From the NCBI GenBank assembly GCA_017429475.1, contig JAFROX010000009.1, forward strand, positions 248,001-312,000: a stretch of DNA of 64,000 nucleotides, in the 5' to 3' direction. The notes beneath the pieces were generated by a model that was not told the DNA's origin, did not search any database, and saw only the letters and a list, made by a program, of their open reading frames with translations. Positions within the stretch are counted from its first letter, which is position 1. Every line of letters begins with the position of its first letter. This DNA is from Bacteroidales bacterium. GTDB taxonomy: Bacteria; Bacteroidota; Bacteroidia; Bacteroidales; UBA932. Both the position numbers and the translations under genes were made by a program. Positions 17,069 to 24,943 of this stretch are shown here, in pieces.

Positions 17069-18466
17069 ATGGACTTTTTCAATGTAGATATAGAAATGCT
17101 GCAAAGACTCATCGCCATCGCGATGAGCCACGGCGGCGACTATGCCGACATCTTCTTCGAATACAGCTCCCTGGACGAAATGCAGTTCAAGGACCGCAAA
17201 GTCAGCTCGGTGGGACAACACGTTGACTATGGTGTCGGCATCCGTGTCCTCAAGGGAGAGCAGACAGGATACGCATACTCTGAGAGCACACAGTGGGACA
17301 AGATGGTGAAAGCGGCTCAGACGGCAGCCTCCATCGCCGACGGTATGGTTCAGGCTCCCTGTCCGGTCGGTGTCACAGAAGTAAGTCACGGCAGCTACTA
17401 TCCTTCGCAGGACAGTTGGAAAGACTGCGAAACCTCCAGCAGGATAGACTTTCTTCAACGGATGAACGATTCCATATACGGACTTGACGGCCGTATTACA
17501 AATGTAATGGAGTCGCTTACCAGTTCTTTCGAAAGGATCCTGTTCTTCAATTCACTCGGCGAACTGGCCGAAGACTGCGGTCCGATGTCATCGCTTGGTG
17601 TCAGCGTAGTCGCCAAAGAAGGCAGCCGCAGGGAGACCGCCTCATTTTCCAGGAGTTTCCGTATGGGCAGCGAATTCCTGACCGACAGTCTTATGGCAGA
17701 GACGGCCAGGGAAGTGGTAGGTCGCTGTTCTATGCTGTTCACGGCAGGCACTGTCAAAGGCGGCACGATGCCGGTGGTTATGGGTGCCGGAGGCTCGGGC
17801 ATACTGCTGCACGAAGCGATAGGCCACGCATTCGAGGCGGATTTCATCCGCAAGGGCACATCCATCTTCACCGACAGCCTCGGCAAGAAGATCTGCAACG
17901 AAAAGATTTCGGTGGTGGATGACGGCACCATCCCTTTCAACCGCGGGAGCATCAACATAGACGACGAAGGCGTGCCGTCACAGAAGACCTATATGGTGAA
18001 AGACGGCATCCTCACTTCATTCCTCCACGACCGCGTCAGTGCCAGGCATTACGGCGTGGCCCCGACCGGCAACGGCCGCCGCGAATCGTTCCGCTTCAAC
18101 CCCATTCCGAGGATGCGTGCCACCTATATGGAGAACGGCGATTCCACGAAAGAAGACATCATCGCATCCGTTAAAAACGGGGTATTTCTCGACACCTTCT
18201 CCAACGGGCAGGTACAGATAGGAGCCGGAGACTTCACTTTCTACGTAAAGAGCGGCTGGCTCATCGAAAACGGCAGGCTCACCCAGCCACTGAAAGACAT
18301 CAATGTGATAGGCAACGGTCCCCAGGCCCTGGCGGACATAGTAGCCGTGGCATCGGACTGCATCATCGACAACGGCAAGTGGACCTGCGGCAAGGAGCAG
18401 TACTGCCCGGTAAGCTGCGGAATGCCCACCGTCCTTGTCAGCAAACTGTCCGTCGGAGGCATATAA
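17069..18466 (+). CDS. tldD: TldD metalloprotease
   Basis: TldD is the catalytic subunit of the TldD/PmbA (TldE) zinc protease that trims unfolded peptides and matures some modified peptides. The 465-residue protein has the HEAIGH motif (His248, Glu249, His253) that binds zinc and polarises water, inside GSGILLHEAIGHAFEADFI, and the C-terminal region with the likely third ligand Cys in PVSCGMPTVLVS. Its partner pmbA is not adjacent but lies at 21491 on the other strand. It begins 14 bp after a terminator, so a promoter would have to overlap that hairpin. Confidence 0.93.
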   Translation: MDFFNVDIEMLQRLIAIAMSHGGDYADIFFEYSSLDEMQFKDRKVSSVGQHVDYGVGIRVLKGEQTGYAYSESTQWDKMVKAAQTAASIADGMVQAPCPVGVTEVSHGSYYPSQDSWKDCETSSRIDFLQRMNDSIYGLDGRITNVMESLTSSFERILFFNSLGELAEDCGPMSSLGVSVVAKEGSRRETASFSRSFRMGSEFLTDSLMAETAREVVGRCSMLFTAGTVKGGTMPVVMGAGGSGILLHEAIGHAFEADFIRKGTSIFTDSLGKKICNEKISVVDDGTIPFNRGSINIDDEGVPSQKTYMVKDGILTSFLHDRVSARHYGVAPTGNGRRESFRFNPIPRMRATYMENGDSTKEDIIASVKNGVFLDTFSNGQVQIGAGDFTFYVKSGWLIENGRLTQPLKDINVIGNGPQALADIVAVASDCIIDNGKWTCGKEQYCPVSCGMPTVLVSKLSVGGI

Positions 18467-18468
18467 TC

Positions 18469-18667
18469 TTGGCTTTACGCTGCAGGCGGCAGTTGCCTCT
18501 GAGAGGCCTGTCCACCCACGGACTGGAGTAGTGGGAGGGGCCCGTTGGATGCGAGTTATCGCGCAGCGATGACGAAGGAGACAATGGGAGGGCCGGAGCG
18601 AGCGTAAGCGAGCGGAGTCCTCGAAGAGGCAAGCTGCTGCGGAAGCGTAAAAGCCCAAGGAGGGCCG
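18469..18667. repeat. About 200-bp imperfect inverted repeat in a convergent spacer
   Basis: The spacer between tldD and the NamZ-like gene is mostly one structured block. The left arm, CTTGGCTTTACGCTGCAGG and what follows to TTGCCTCT (18469-18500), pairs imperfectly with the right arm AGAGGCAAGCTGCTGCGG and on to AAAGCCCAAG (18625-18660). The middle has smaller hairpins (CCCAC/GTGGG at about 18514-18534, ATCGC-GCA-GCGAT at about 18557-18570) and the repeated GAGCGAGCGTAAGCGAGCGG stretch. Bases 18654-18667 are an exact inverted copy of 2645-2658. It may be a miniature repeat element, a two-way terminator, or a structured RNA; no protein frame is seen. Confidence 0.55.
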
Positions 18668-18671
18668 GTCT

Positions 18672-19685
18672 TTATTTAATGCGAGTAAGCGGTTCAGGAT
18701 AGAGCAGATACTTCTTTGCCTTGCGGAGCCAGCGCTGTTCCTGCTGCTTGATCTGCTCCTTGAGGTCTTCCCAGCTGCATTCGTCATTGAAATAAGCGCC
18801 GATCAGCGGCTCGCCGAAAATATCCTCAGCATCATCGTTCAACGCGAACTCAACGCAACTGTCTTTCACAAGCTTGATGAGACGCACTGCGTGAAGTACG
18901 CTGTTGTATGGCTCAGTGGGATTGGCCAGCAACTGATAGCCGAAGCACTGTTCTCCGGCATACAGGCCATAGCGTGGAGTGAATGACGCCCTTCGCATAA
19001 ACACTCCCTTGTTGTAGGCCGCCTCCACAGAATCGAAATCCTTCAGGAACGGAGCCCCGAACAATTCATATGGCCTGCTGGTGCCGACACCGCAACTGAC
19101 ATTGGTGGCGTTCCAAAGATACTGGCCTGCACGGAAGTATGCCGTGAAATAACCCGAGAAGTCATCAGAGGCAGGAATGCTCCAGGCCAGCAATTCCCTT
19201 CCGGCCATCGTAGCGTCGGCCGAGATCACGTGAAGGGGGAATTTGCAGCCCAGGTCCGTGAAGAACATATTGGCCATTTCGGCTATCGTCATTCCGTGCT
19301 TGTGGCACATTCCGTATTTGAAACTGCCTTCGACAGACCTGCCGCAGGGATTCGGGTGGTCCATAATGTAGACAGGCACATCGCATCCGGTCTCCTTGCA
19401 CTGACGGAAGAAGTTGAACAGCTTTCCGTAGAAAGGATCGAAGCAGTCGCCGGTCCCCTGCCTTTCTATAATCAGCGCATCCGCATTCTCCGCGGCAAGA
19501 GTGTCGGTATCGAGGCTGTCCTCCGAGATCAGCACGACATCCCTTCCCCTGCCTGCGAGAATTTCCCACAGGTAGCTTTCTATCTCGGGATACCAGGCCG
19601 TAGGGCTCTCAAGCACAGCCAGCCTGCCGTGCGCCAGCGCCCGGTCCTGCTGTTCAAAAAGCGATGATGTACGGAAAGAGAACAT
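18672..19685 (-). CDS. NamZ-like exo-beta-N-acetylmuramidase (DUF1343)
   Basis: A 337-residue DUF1343 protein. NamZ (YbbC) of Bacillus subtilis, in this family, removes terminal N-acetylmuramic acid from peptidoglycan fragments. Family segments seen are VYIMDHPNPCGRSVEGS, HGMTIAEMANMFF, ATNVSCGVGTSRPYELFGAPF and YAGEQCFGYQL. There is no signal peptide and the start lies 4 bp after the glmM stop, so this copy may act in the cytosol on imported muropeptides, unlike secreted homologues; that is inference. It is a little shorter than typical members (370-420 residues). Operon with glmM, also an amino-sugar gene, fits a cell-wall recycling role. Confidence 0.82.
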   Translation of the reverse strand: MFSFRTSSLFEQQDRALAHGRLAVLESPTAWYPEIESYLWEILAGRGRDVVLISEDSLDTDTLAAENADALIIERQGTGDCFDPFYGKLFNFFRQCKETGCDVPVYIMDHPNPCGRSVEGSFKYGMCHKHGMTIAEMANMFFTDLGCKFPLHVISADATMAGRELLAWSIPASDDFSGYFTAYFRAGQYLWNATNVSCGVGTSRPYELFGAPFLKDFDSVEAAYNKGVFMRRASFTPRYGLYAGEQCFGYQLLANPTEPYNSVLHAVRLIKLVKDSCVEFALNDDAEDIFGEPLIGAYFNDECSWEDLKEQIKQQEQRWLRKAKKYLLYPEPLTRIK

Positions 19686-19689
19686 ACTG

Positions 19690-21066
19690 TCAGCAATTAT
19701 CGGCTATTTCAATGACTTCGTCGGCAAGGGCCTCCGCCTGCCTGCGGGCAGGAGCCTCGGCATAGATGCGTATTATCGGCTCGGTGTTGGACTTGCGGAG
19801 AATAACCCACTTGCGCTCCTTCTCGAAATCGACTCTCACTCCGTCCATCGTGTTGATTTTCTCGTCGGCATATTTCACCTTCAACGCATCGAATATCCTG
19901 TCGGCCTGAGAAGGGTCGGTGAGTGATATCTTCTTCTTGGCGATGAAGTAGTCCGGATATGTCTTGCGCAGGTTCGAGGCGCTGATGCCTTTCTGAGCCA
20001 GGTTGCTGAGGAAAAGGGCCGTTCCGACAAGAGCGTCGCGGCCATAGTGCAGTTCGGGGAATATGACGCCTCCATTGCCCTCACCTCCTATGACAGCCCC
20101 GACCTCGCGCATCTTCGTAGTGACGTTCACCTCTCCCACAGCGGCAGTGAAATACCGGCAGCCGTGAGATTCCGTGACATCCCTGAGAGCTCTTGAAGAT
20201 GATATGTTGGAACAGGTCGGGCCCTTCTTGTGGCTCAGAACATAGTCGGCGACGCACACGAGGGTATATTCCTCCCCGAAAGGCTCACCGTCCTCGCATA
20301 TGAAGGCAAGACGGTCCACGTCCGGATCGACGGAGATGCCGAGGTTGGCGTGCTCGCAGCACACAGTCTGGCTAAGTCCGGTGAGATTGGCCGGCAGCGG
20401 CTCGGGATTGTGGGCGAAGCGGCCGTCAGGCTCTCCGTTGATGGTAATGCACTCCACTCCCAGTTTTTCCAGCAGCCGGGGCATCACCAGCGCACCGACA
20501 GAATTGATGGGATCCAGCACAACCTTGAAGTGAGCATTGCGGATGGCTTCCCTGTCCACCAGGGGGTTGGAGATCACCTGCTCTATGTGTATGTCGGTAT
20601 AATCCTTCTGGGTAACGGTGCCGAGCGAGCGCACCTCAGCGAAATCGAAATCCTCATTGGCGGCGGTTTCGAGAACTTCAGCCCCTCTTGCTGCCGAAAG
20701 GAATTCACCGTCGCTGTTCAAGAGCTTGAGCGCGTTCCACTGCTCGGGGTTATGGCTGGCCGTGATTATGATGCCGCCGTCAGCCTTCTCCCCCATCACT
20801 GCCAGTTCCGTCGTAGGCGTGGTCGCCAGACCGATGTTCACTACGTCGGCACCGCAGCCCACCAGCGTTCCGCACACCAGTTTCTCCACCATGCTGCCGG
20901 AGATGCGTGCATCGCGGCCGACTACGACTTTAGCCTTTTTGCCCTGTCCGGGAAGGCATTTGACATAGGCCGCCGTGAATTTCACGATGTCGAGCGGAGT
21001 AAGGGCATCGCCACAGGCACCGCCTATGGTGCCCCGGATGCCCGATATGGATTTGATTAGAGTCAT
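19690..21066 (-). CDS. glmM: Phosphoglucosamine mutase
   Basis: Alpha-D-phosphohexomutase of 458 residues. GlmM converts glucosamine-6-phosphate to glucosamine-1-phosphate for UDP-GlcNAc. The active-site phosphoserine is Ser104 in TASHNPEQW, the metal loop is DPDVDRLAFI, the sugar-binding loop GGEGNGGVIFPE, and the phosphate-binding loop RKSNTEPIIRIY. Bacteroidota enzymes of this type are annotated as either GlmM or phosphomannomutase; a GlmM role is preferred because of the NamZ-like neighbour, but specificity is not certain. Divergent from rpmE2. Confidence 0.87.
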   Translation of the reverse strand: MTLIKSISGIRGTIGGACGDALTPLDIVKFTAAYVKCLPGQGKKAKVVVGRDARISGSMVEKLVCGTLVGCGADVVNIGLATTPTTELAVMGEKADGGIIITASHNPEQWNALKLLNSDGEFLSAARGAEVLETAANEDFDFAEVRSLGTVTQKDYTDIHIEQVISNPLVDREAIRNAHFKVVLDPINSVGALVMPRLLEKLGVECITINGEPDGRFAHNPEPLPANLTGLSQTVCCEHANLGISVDPDVDRLAFICEDGEPFGEEYTLVCVADYVLSHKKGPTCSNISSSRALRDVTESHGCRYFTAAVGEVNVTTKMREVGAVIGGEGNGGVIFPELHYGRDALVGTALFLSNLAQKGISASNLRKTYPDYFIAKKKISLTDPSQADRIFDALKVKYADEKINTMDGVRVDFEKERKWVILRKSNTEPIIRIYAEAPARRQAEALADEVIEIADNC

Positions 21067-21113
21067 CTTGTCAAGTTATCTGAATCGCTAAGGTACAAAA
21101 TGATAAGAAATGA

Positions 21114-21144
21114 TTTGCAAGATTTGAGAATGTTTGTATCTTTG
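21114..21144 (+). promoter_or_regulatory. Promoter of rpmE2
   Basis: TTTG at 21114-21117 and TATCTTTG at 21137-21144, spaced by 19 bp, form a textbook Bacteroidetes promoter. The leader to the ATG at 21182 is about 30 nt. Confidence 0.75.
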
Positions 21145-21181
21145 CGTCCCCAAAAGAATTTTAATATTTAAAACATAAGTC

Positions 21182-21436
21182 ATGAAAAAAGGAATTCATC
21201 CCGAAAGTTACCGTCTTGTTGCTTTCAAGGACATGTCGAATGATCACGTGTTCCTTACTCGCTCATGCGCCAATACCAAAGAGACCATCGAGATCGACGG
21301 TGTCGAGTATCCGGTGGTAAAGGTCGAGATCTCTAACACTTCTCACCCGTTCTATACTGGTAAGATGAAACTTGTCGACACTGCTGGTCGCGTAGATAAA
21401 TTCTACAACCGCTACGGCAAGAGGAATCAGAAATAA
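21182..21436 (+). CDS. rpmE2: 50S ribosomal protein L31 type B
   Basis: An 84-residue bL31 of the type B (C-minus) form: it starts [11 protein letters not shown], has [31 protein letters not shown], and has only one Cys, so it lacks the zinc-binding CxxC of type A. It sits alone between its own promoter and a strong terminator, which suits a highly expressed ribosomal gene. Confidence 0.96.
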   Translation: MKKGIHPESYRLVAFKDMSNDHVFLTRSCANTKETIEIDGVEYPVVKVEISNTSHPFYTGKMKLVDTAGRVDKFYNRYGKRNQK

Positions 21437-21463
21437 CAAGACTACTCAAACCTACGATAGAAG

Positions 21464-21492
21464 AGGCCGACGATTCGTCGGTCTTTTTTTTT
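21464..21492 (+). terminator. Intrinsic terminator of rpmE2
   Basis: AGGCCGACG (left arm ending at 21472) pairs with CGTCGGTCT around a 3-nt ATT loop, followed by a run of nine T. The T-tract reaches the stop codon of the convergent pmbA gene. Confidence 0.85.
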
Positions 21493-22795
21493 ACGTAAGA
21501 GACAGTCCTTCGAAAGAAACTGAAGGGAGCTGCATCGAGAACAGCGTAAGCGGATCGTCTCCTACGGCAGCAAGACGGTTCCACAGGTCCAGATAGTTGC
21601 CGGTGACATTCATCTCGTGAATAGGGAACTGCTTCCGCCCGTTCTCGAACCAGAAGCCCTCGATGCCATATGAGAAATCGCCCGTAATAGGATTGTGGTT
21701 GCCGCCGTTGAAGCCGGTGATCAGCACCCCCTTGCCAAGCGAAGCCATCTGAGAAGCCATATCGCCAGCATCAGGCACCATCTCGACAATGGAAACGGCA
21801 TCTATTGTCGGCTCCATCTTAAGCTTGTCAGCATAATAGCTGGTCAGGAAATAGCGGCCTATCACCCCCTCGTCGATCACATTGCACTTTTTGGTAGCAA
21901 GCCCCTCCCCGTCATAGAACCTGGCACCGAACGTAGATGGCTTGTGAGGATTGTCAACTATGGTAAGCCTCTCCGGAAACAGTTTCTTGCCCAGCGAATC
22001 CAGAAGGAAAGAATTGTTCTGCTGGAGAGACGCCCCGCTGAGAGCCGAAAGCAGCGGCGACACGAATTTGGCTACCGAGCCGTTCTCCACCACCACATCA
22101 TATTTCCCGGCACTGATGCGTCTGGCGCCGAGCCTTTCCATTCCACGGTCATACGCAGTCTTCGCGCAACGCCTCCAGTCAAGCCTGGAATAAAACACAT
22201 TCGCATCGGGCCACCAGCTCTGAGGCCGGCTGCCGTCCTTGTCAAGGAATGAACAGCCTGCAGACAAGGTGAAGAAAGATGCATCCCTGGTCTGGAAGAA
22301 CCCCGCAGTATCGGCAAGCACTTCGCACTCCACGGAGCACCCGAACTCAGTCTCGCAGGACTGCAGCGGACCTCCGTCGATGTGGCTGCACAAGTCCCCG
22401 GCAATCTGCATCGCCAGAGCCTTGCCCTGCTCTGCGGTGACGCTTCCTGCAGCAGGATCCAGAAGTTTGAGATCACCACCGCCCTTGTAGCACAGATGCT
22501 GGGGAGCAAGATGACGGCACTCGTCTTTCTCGAGCAGCTTCGTCAGCTGGACGGCATTTCTTATGAACTTCCGCAGACTGTCATCGTCAAGCATATTGGT
22601 GGAGAAAGTGCCGTAGCGGCCCTCCACGAACAATTGCAGGAACACCGAGCAGTCGCTGGCATTGTGGATTTTGTCGACCTCGCTGTTGTATAGCGACACG
22701 GCGGTCTGGTCGCTCACATTGTAGATTACCCTGGCGTCGCTGGCACCAGCCTCGCGGCAAAAGTCCAGAACCTTCTGTACCTGATTTGTCTGCAT
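21491..22795 (-). CDS. pmbA: PmbA/TldE, non-catalytic partner of TldD
   Basis: A 434-residue protein of the TldD/PmbA family without the HExxxH motif, so it is the TldE (PmbA) subunit that pairs with TldD. The longest frame starts at 22873, but the ATG at 22795 (MQTNQVQKVLDFCREAGASD) matches the family start, and a -7 box lies 5 nt upstream of it. It shows YNSEVDKIHNASDCSVFLQL, SLGKKLFPERLTIVDNPHKP and, near the end, FENGRKQFPIHEMNVTGNY. tldD is about 3 kb away on the opposite strand with glmM and rpmE2 between. Confidence 0.9.
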   Translation of the reverse strand: MQTNQVQKVLDFCREAGASDARVIYNVSDQTAVSLYNSEVDKIHNASDCSVFLQLFVEGRYGTFSTNMLDDDSLRKFIRNAVQLTKLLEKDECRHLAPQHLCYKGGGDLKLLDPAAGSVTAEQGKALAMQIAGDLCSHIDGGPLQSCETEFGCSVECEVLADTAGFFQTRDASFFTLSAGCSFLDKDGSRPQSWWPDANVFYSRLDWRRCAKTAYDRGMERLGARRISAGKYDVVVENGSVAKFVSPLLSALSGASLQQNNSFLLDSLGKKLFPERLTIVDNPHKPSTFGARFYDGEGLATKKCNVIDEGVIGRYFLTSYYADKLKMEPTIDAVSIVEMVPDAGDMASQMASLGKGVLITGFNGGNHNPITGDFSYGIEGFWFENGRKQFPIHEMNVTGNYLDLWNRLAAVGDDPLTLFSMQLPSVSFEGLSLT

Positions 22796-22816
22796 AGTTA
22801 CAAAGTTATATATTTG
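22785..22816 (+). promoter_or_regulatory. Promoter of slyD
   Basis: TTTG at 22785-22788 and TATATTTG at 22809-22816, with a 20-bp spacer, precede the slyD ATG at 22854 by 37 nt. The -33 element lies within the first codons of pmbA on the other strand. Confidence 0.65.
22801..22808 (-). promoter_or_regulatory. -7 box directly in front of pmbA
   Basis: On the minus strand TAACTTTG lies 5 nt before the pmbA ATG, suggesting a leaderless or nearly leaderless mRNA. It nearly touches the slyD -7 box on the other strand, so the two promoters should exclude each other. Confidence 0.45.
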
Positions 22817-22853
22817 CCGGACATAATTCCAGACAAACAATAACGATACGATA

Positions 22854-23417
22854 ATGAAAATTGAAGACAACAAAGTGGTTCATCTCACCTATCAGCTGAA
22901 GGTGGACGGAGAGATAGCAGACAGCGCAACTGCCGAAAAACCCTTGCAGTTCATCCAGGGAATGGGTTATCTGCTTCCCAAGTTCGAAGAGAACATAGCA
23001 GGCAAGCAGGTTGGAGACGAATTTGAATTCATGCTCACCGCAGAGCAGGGCTACGGCCTTGTGAACCCGGCAGCCATCATCGACCTTCCCAAGAGCGCCT
23101 TCGAAGTAGACGGCGTATTCCAGGAAGCATACGTCCAGCCCGGCCGTTCCATCCCTATGATGAGCGCACAGGGCGTCATCCACGGCACCGTCATCTCTGT
23201 CGGAGCCGACACCGTAAAGATGGACTTCAACCACCCTATGGCTGGCAAGGACCTCCATTTCACAGGAAAGGTTGAACTCGTACGCGACGCGACTGAAGAA
23301 GAACTCAAGAACGGACTGTTCGGAGAGCGCAACAAATCCTGCTCAGGCAGCTGCAGTTCCTGCGGCGGCGACTGCGGTGAAGGAGATTGCTCTAAAGAAG
23401 GCTGCGACTGCAAATAG
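22854..23417 (+). CDS. slyD: SlyD-type FKBP peptidyl-prolyl isomerase with Cys-rich tail
   Basis: A 187-residue FKBP-type prolyl isomerase and chaperone. The FKBP domain (residues about 1-70 and 125-150) is interrupted by the insert-in-flap domain (about 70-120), as in SlyD. Visible are VHLTYQLKVDGEIADSA and FMLTAEQGYGLVNPAA. The tail (last 28 residues) has seven Cys in CxxxC, CxxC and CxC spacings, without the His of E. coli SlyD; it should bind Ni, Zn or Cu. The 3' end overlaps the convergent flavoprotein gene by 26 bp. Confidence 0.9.
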   Translation: MKIEDNKVVHLTYQLKVDGEIADSATAEKPLQFIQGMGYLLPKFEENIAGKQVGDEFEFMLTAEQGYGLVNPAAIIDLPKSAFEVDGVFQEAYVQPGRSIPMMSAQGVIHGTVISVGADTVKMDFNHPMAGKDLHFTGKVELVRDATEEELKNGLFGERNKSCSGSCSSCGGDCGEGDCSKEGCDCK

Positions 23418-24942
23418 CATTTGCGACAGCAATACCGTCGAGGGCGCTGGACACTATGCCACCTGCATAGCCGGCGCCCTCGCCGCATGGATAGAGGCCG
23501 TCGAGCGTTATGTGGCAAAGAGTGTTTTCGTCGCGGGGAATGCGTACCGGAGAAGACGTGCGCGACTCAACGCCGAGCACCAGAGCCTCCTGGGTATAGA
23601 ATCCGTGCATCTTGCGGTCGAAGAGCGGAAAGGCCTTGCGAAGCCTTGACGTCACGAAATCCGGCAGCAGTTCAGTCAATGCCGCCGAATCCGTTCCGGG
23701 AGCATAAGAACACGCAGGGAGCGACGCCGAAAGCCTGCCCCTGCAGAAATCCGTCATCCTCTGGGCAGGAGCGCGGAAACTTGAGGAATTGTCATACATC
23801 CTCTGCTCAACCGATTTCTGGAACTCCAGCAAAGCCAGCGGGCCATATTTCTCAAAACCGGCCACATCCTGGGGCTCCACCGAACATACGATTCCGGCGT
23901 TGGCTTTCTTGCCCGATCGGGTAGAGGGCGACATTCCGTTGAGCACCACGGCATTGCTTTCGGTAGTGGAGGGTACGAGGACTCCCCCGGGACACATACA
24001 GAACGAGAACACGCCCCGTCCTTCAACCTGTTCCACCAGGGCATATTCAGCGTGAGGATAGCCGGGCTGCCAGCGTTTGTGGTACTGTATCTCGTCGATA
24101 AGGTGCTGGGGATGCTCGACCCTGACGCCTAGGGCAAATCCCTTGGCCTGCAGAGCCCAGCCCTTCGCCTCGAACAGTTCATATATATCCCTGGCCGAAT
24201 GGCCGGTGGCAAGGATCACTGCAGATGCCGTGTAGCTGCACCCGTCGGCGCAAAGCACTTTCCATTTGCCGTCTTTCGACGAGGGCGGCGTCAAATCCAC
24301 CACCTTCGAACCGAAATGATATTCACCGCCGTGGGAGGTTATGCAGTTGCGTATGCTTTCCATCACCCTCGGCAACACGTCGCTGCCGATATGCGGGTGC
24401 GCGTCCGTCAAAATGGATTCCTGGGCACCGAATGCCACCAGCTGGCGAAGGACCTCCTGTATGTCTCCCCTCTTTGATGAACGGGTATAGAGCTTGCCGT
24501 CGGAGAACGTACCGGCGCCGCCTTCCCCGAAGCTGTAATTAGAGTCGGCGTTAACCACGCCCTCCCGCACGATCGCAGAGATGTCGACCTTGCGGCCGTG
24601 GACATCCTTTCCCCTTTCCAGGATTACCGGTTTGAGGCCTTTTTCAAGGAGTTTCAGAGAAGCGAAGGTGCCGGCAGGCCCTCCTCCTATCACTATCACT
24701 TCGGGAGCCGAGCGGACATCCTTATAGTCGAAGACATACTCTTTGGGAGCATCGTCGCCCGCAAGGAAAGCACGCAGCCTGTAACGGTATACAGGACGGC
24801 TTCTGGCATCGAGGGAACGGCGCAGCACGACGCACTGCCTCACCTTTGAAGCAGGAACTCCGCAGGCAACGGATGCAGCCTTGAGAAGATCTTCTTCCGA
24901 GGGAGTGTGCAGAATGTCGAACGTCTGCTCGAACTCTTTCAT
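23392..24942 (-). CDS. FAD-dependent dehydrogenase, COG2509 family
   Basis: A 516-residue flavoprotein of COG2509, conserved but poorly characterised. An N-terminal domain (residues about 1-85) precedes the FAD-binding loop VIVIGGGPAGTFASLKLLEKG with the acidic ILERGKDV. Further family segments are NYSFGEGGAGTFSDGKLYTR, the second dinucleotide strand ATGHSARDIYEL, and the C-terminal FAD contact CGEGAGYAGGIVSSALDGI. No signal peptide is seen, so it is cytosolic. The substrate is unknown. It follows tsaD by 1 bp on the same strand and is likely co-transcribed with it. Confidence 0.88.
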   Translation of the reverse strand: MKEFEQTFDILHTPSEEDLLKAASVACGVPASKVRQCVVLRRSLDARSRPVYRYRLRAFLAGDDAPKEYVFDYKDVRSAPEVIVIGGGPAGTFASLKLLEKGLKPVILERGKDVHGRKVDISAIVREGVVNADSNYSFGEGGAGTFSDGKLYTRSSKRGDIQEVLRQLVAFGAQESILTDAHPHIGSDVLPRVMESIRNCITSHGGEYHFGSKVVDLTPPSSKDGKWKVLCADGCSYTASAVILATGHSARDIYELFEAKGWALQAKGFALGVRVEHPQHLIDEIQYHKRWQPGYPHAEYALVEQVEGRGVFSFCMCPGGVLVPSTTESNAVVLNGMSPSTRSGKKANAGIVCSVEPQDVAGFEKYGPLALLEFQKSVEQRMYDNSSSFRAPAQRMTDFCRGRLSASLPACSYAPGTDSAALTELLPDFVTSRLRKAFPLFDRKMHGFYTQEALVLGVESRTSSPVRIPRDENTLCHITLDGLYPCGEGAGYAGGIVSSALDGIAVANAICSRSLL

Positions 24943-24943
24943 A

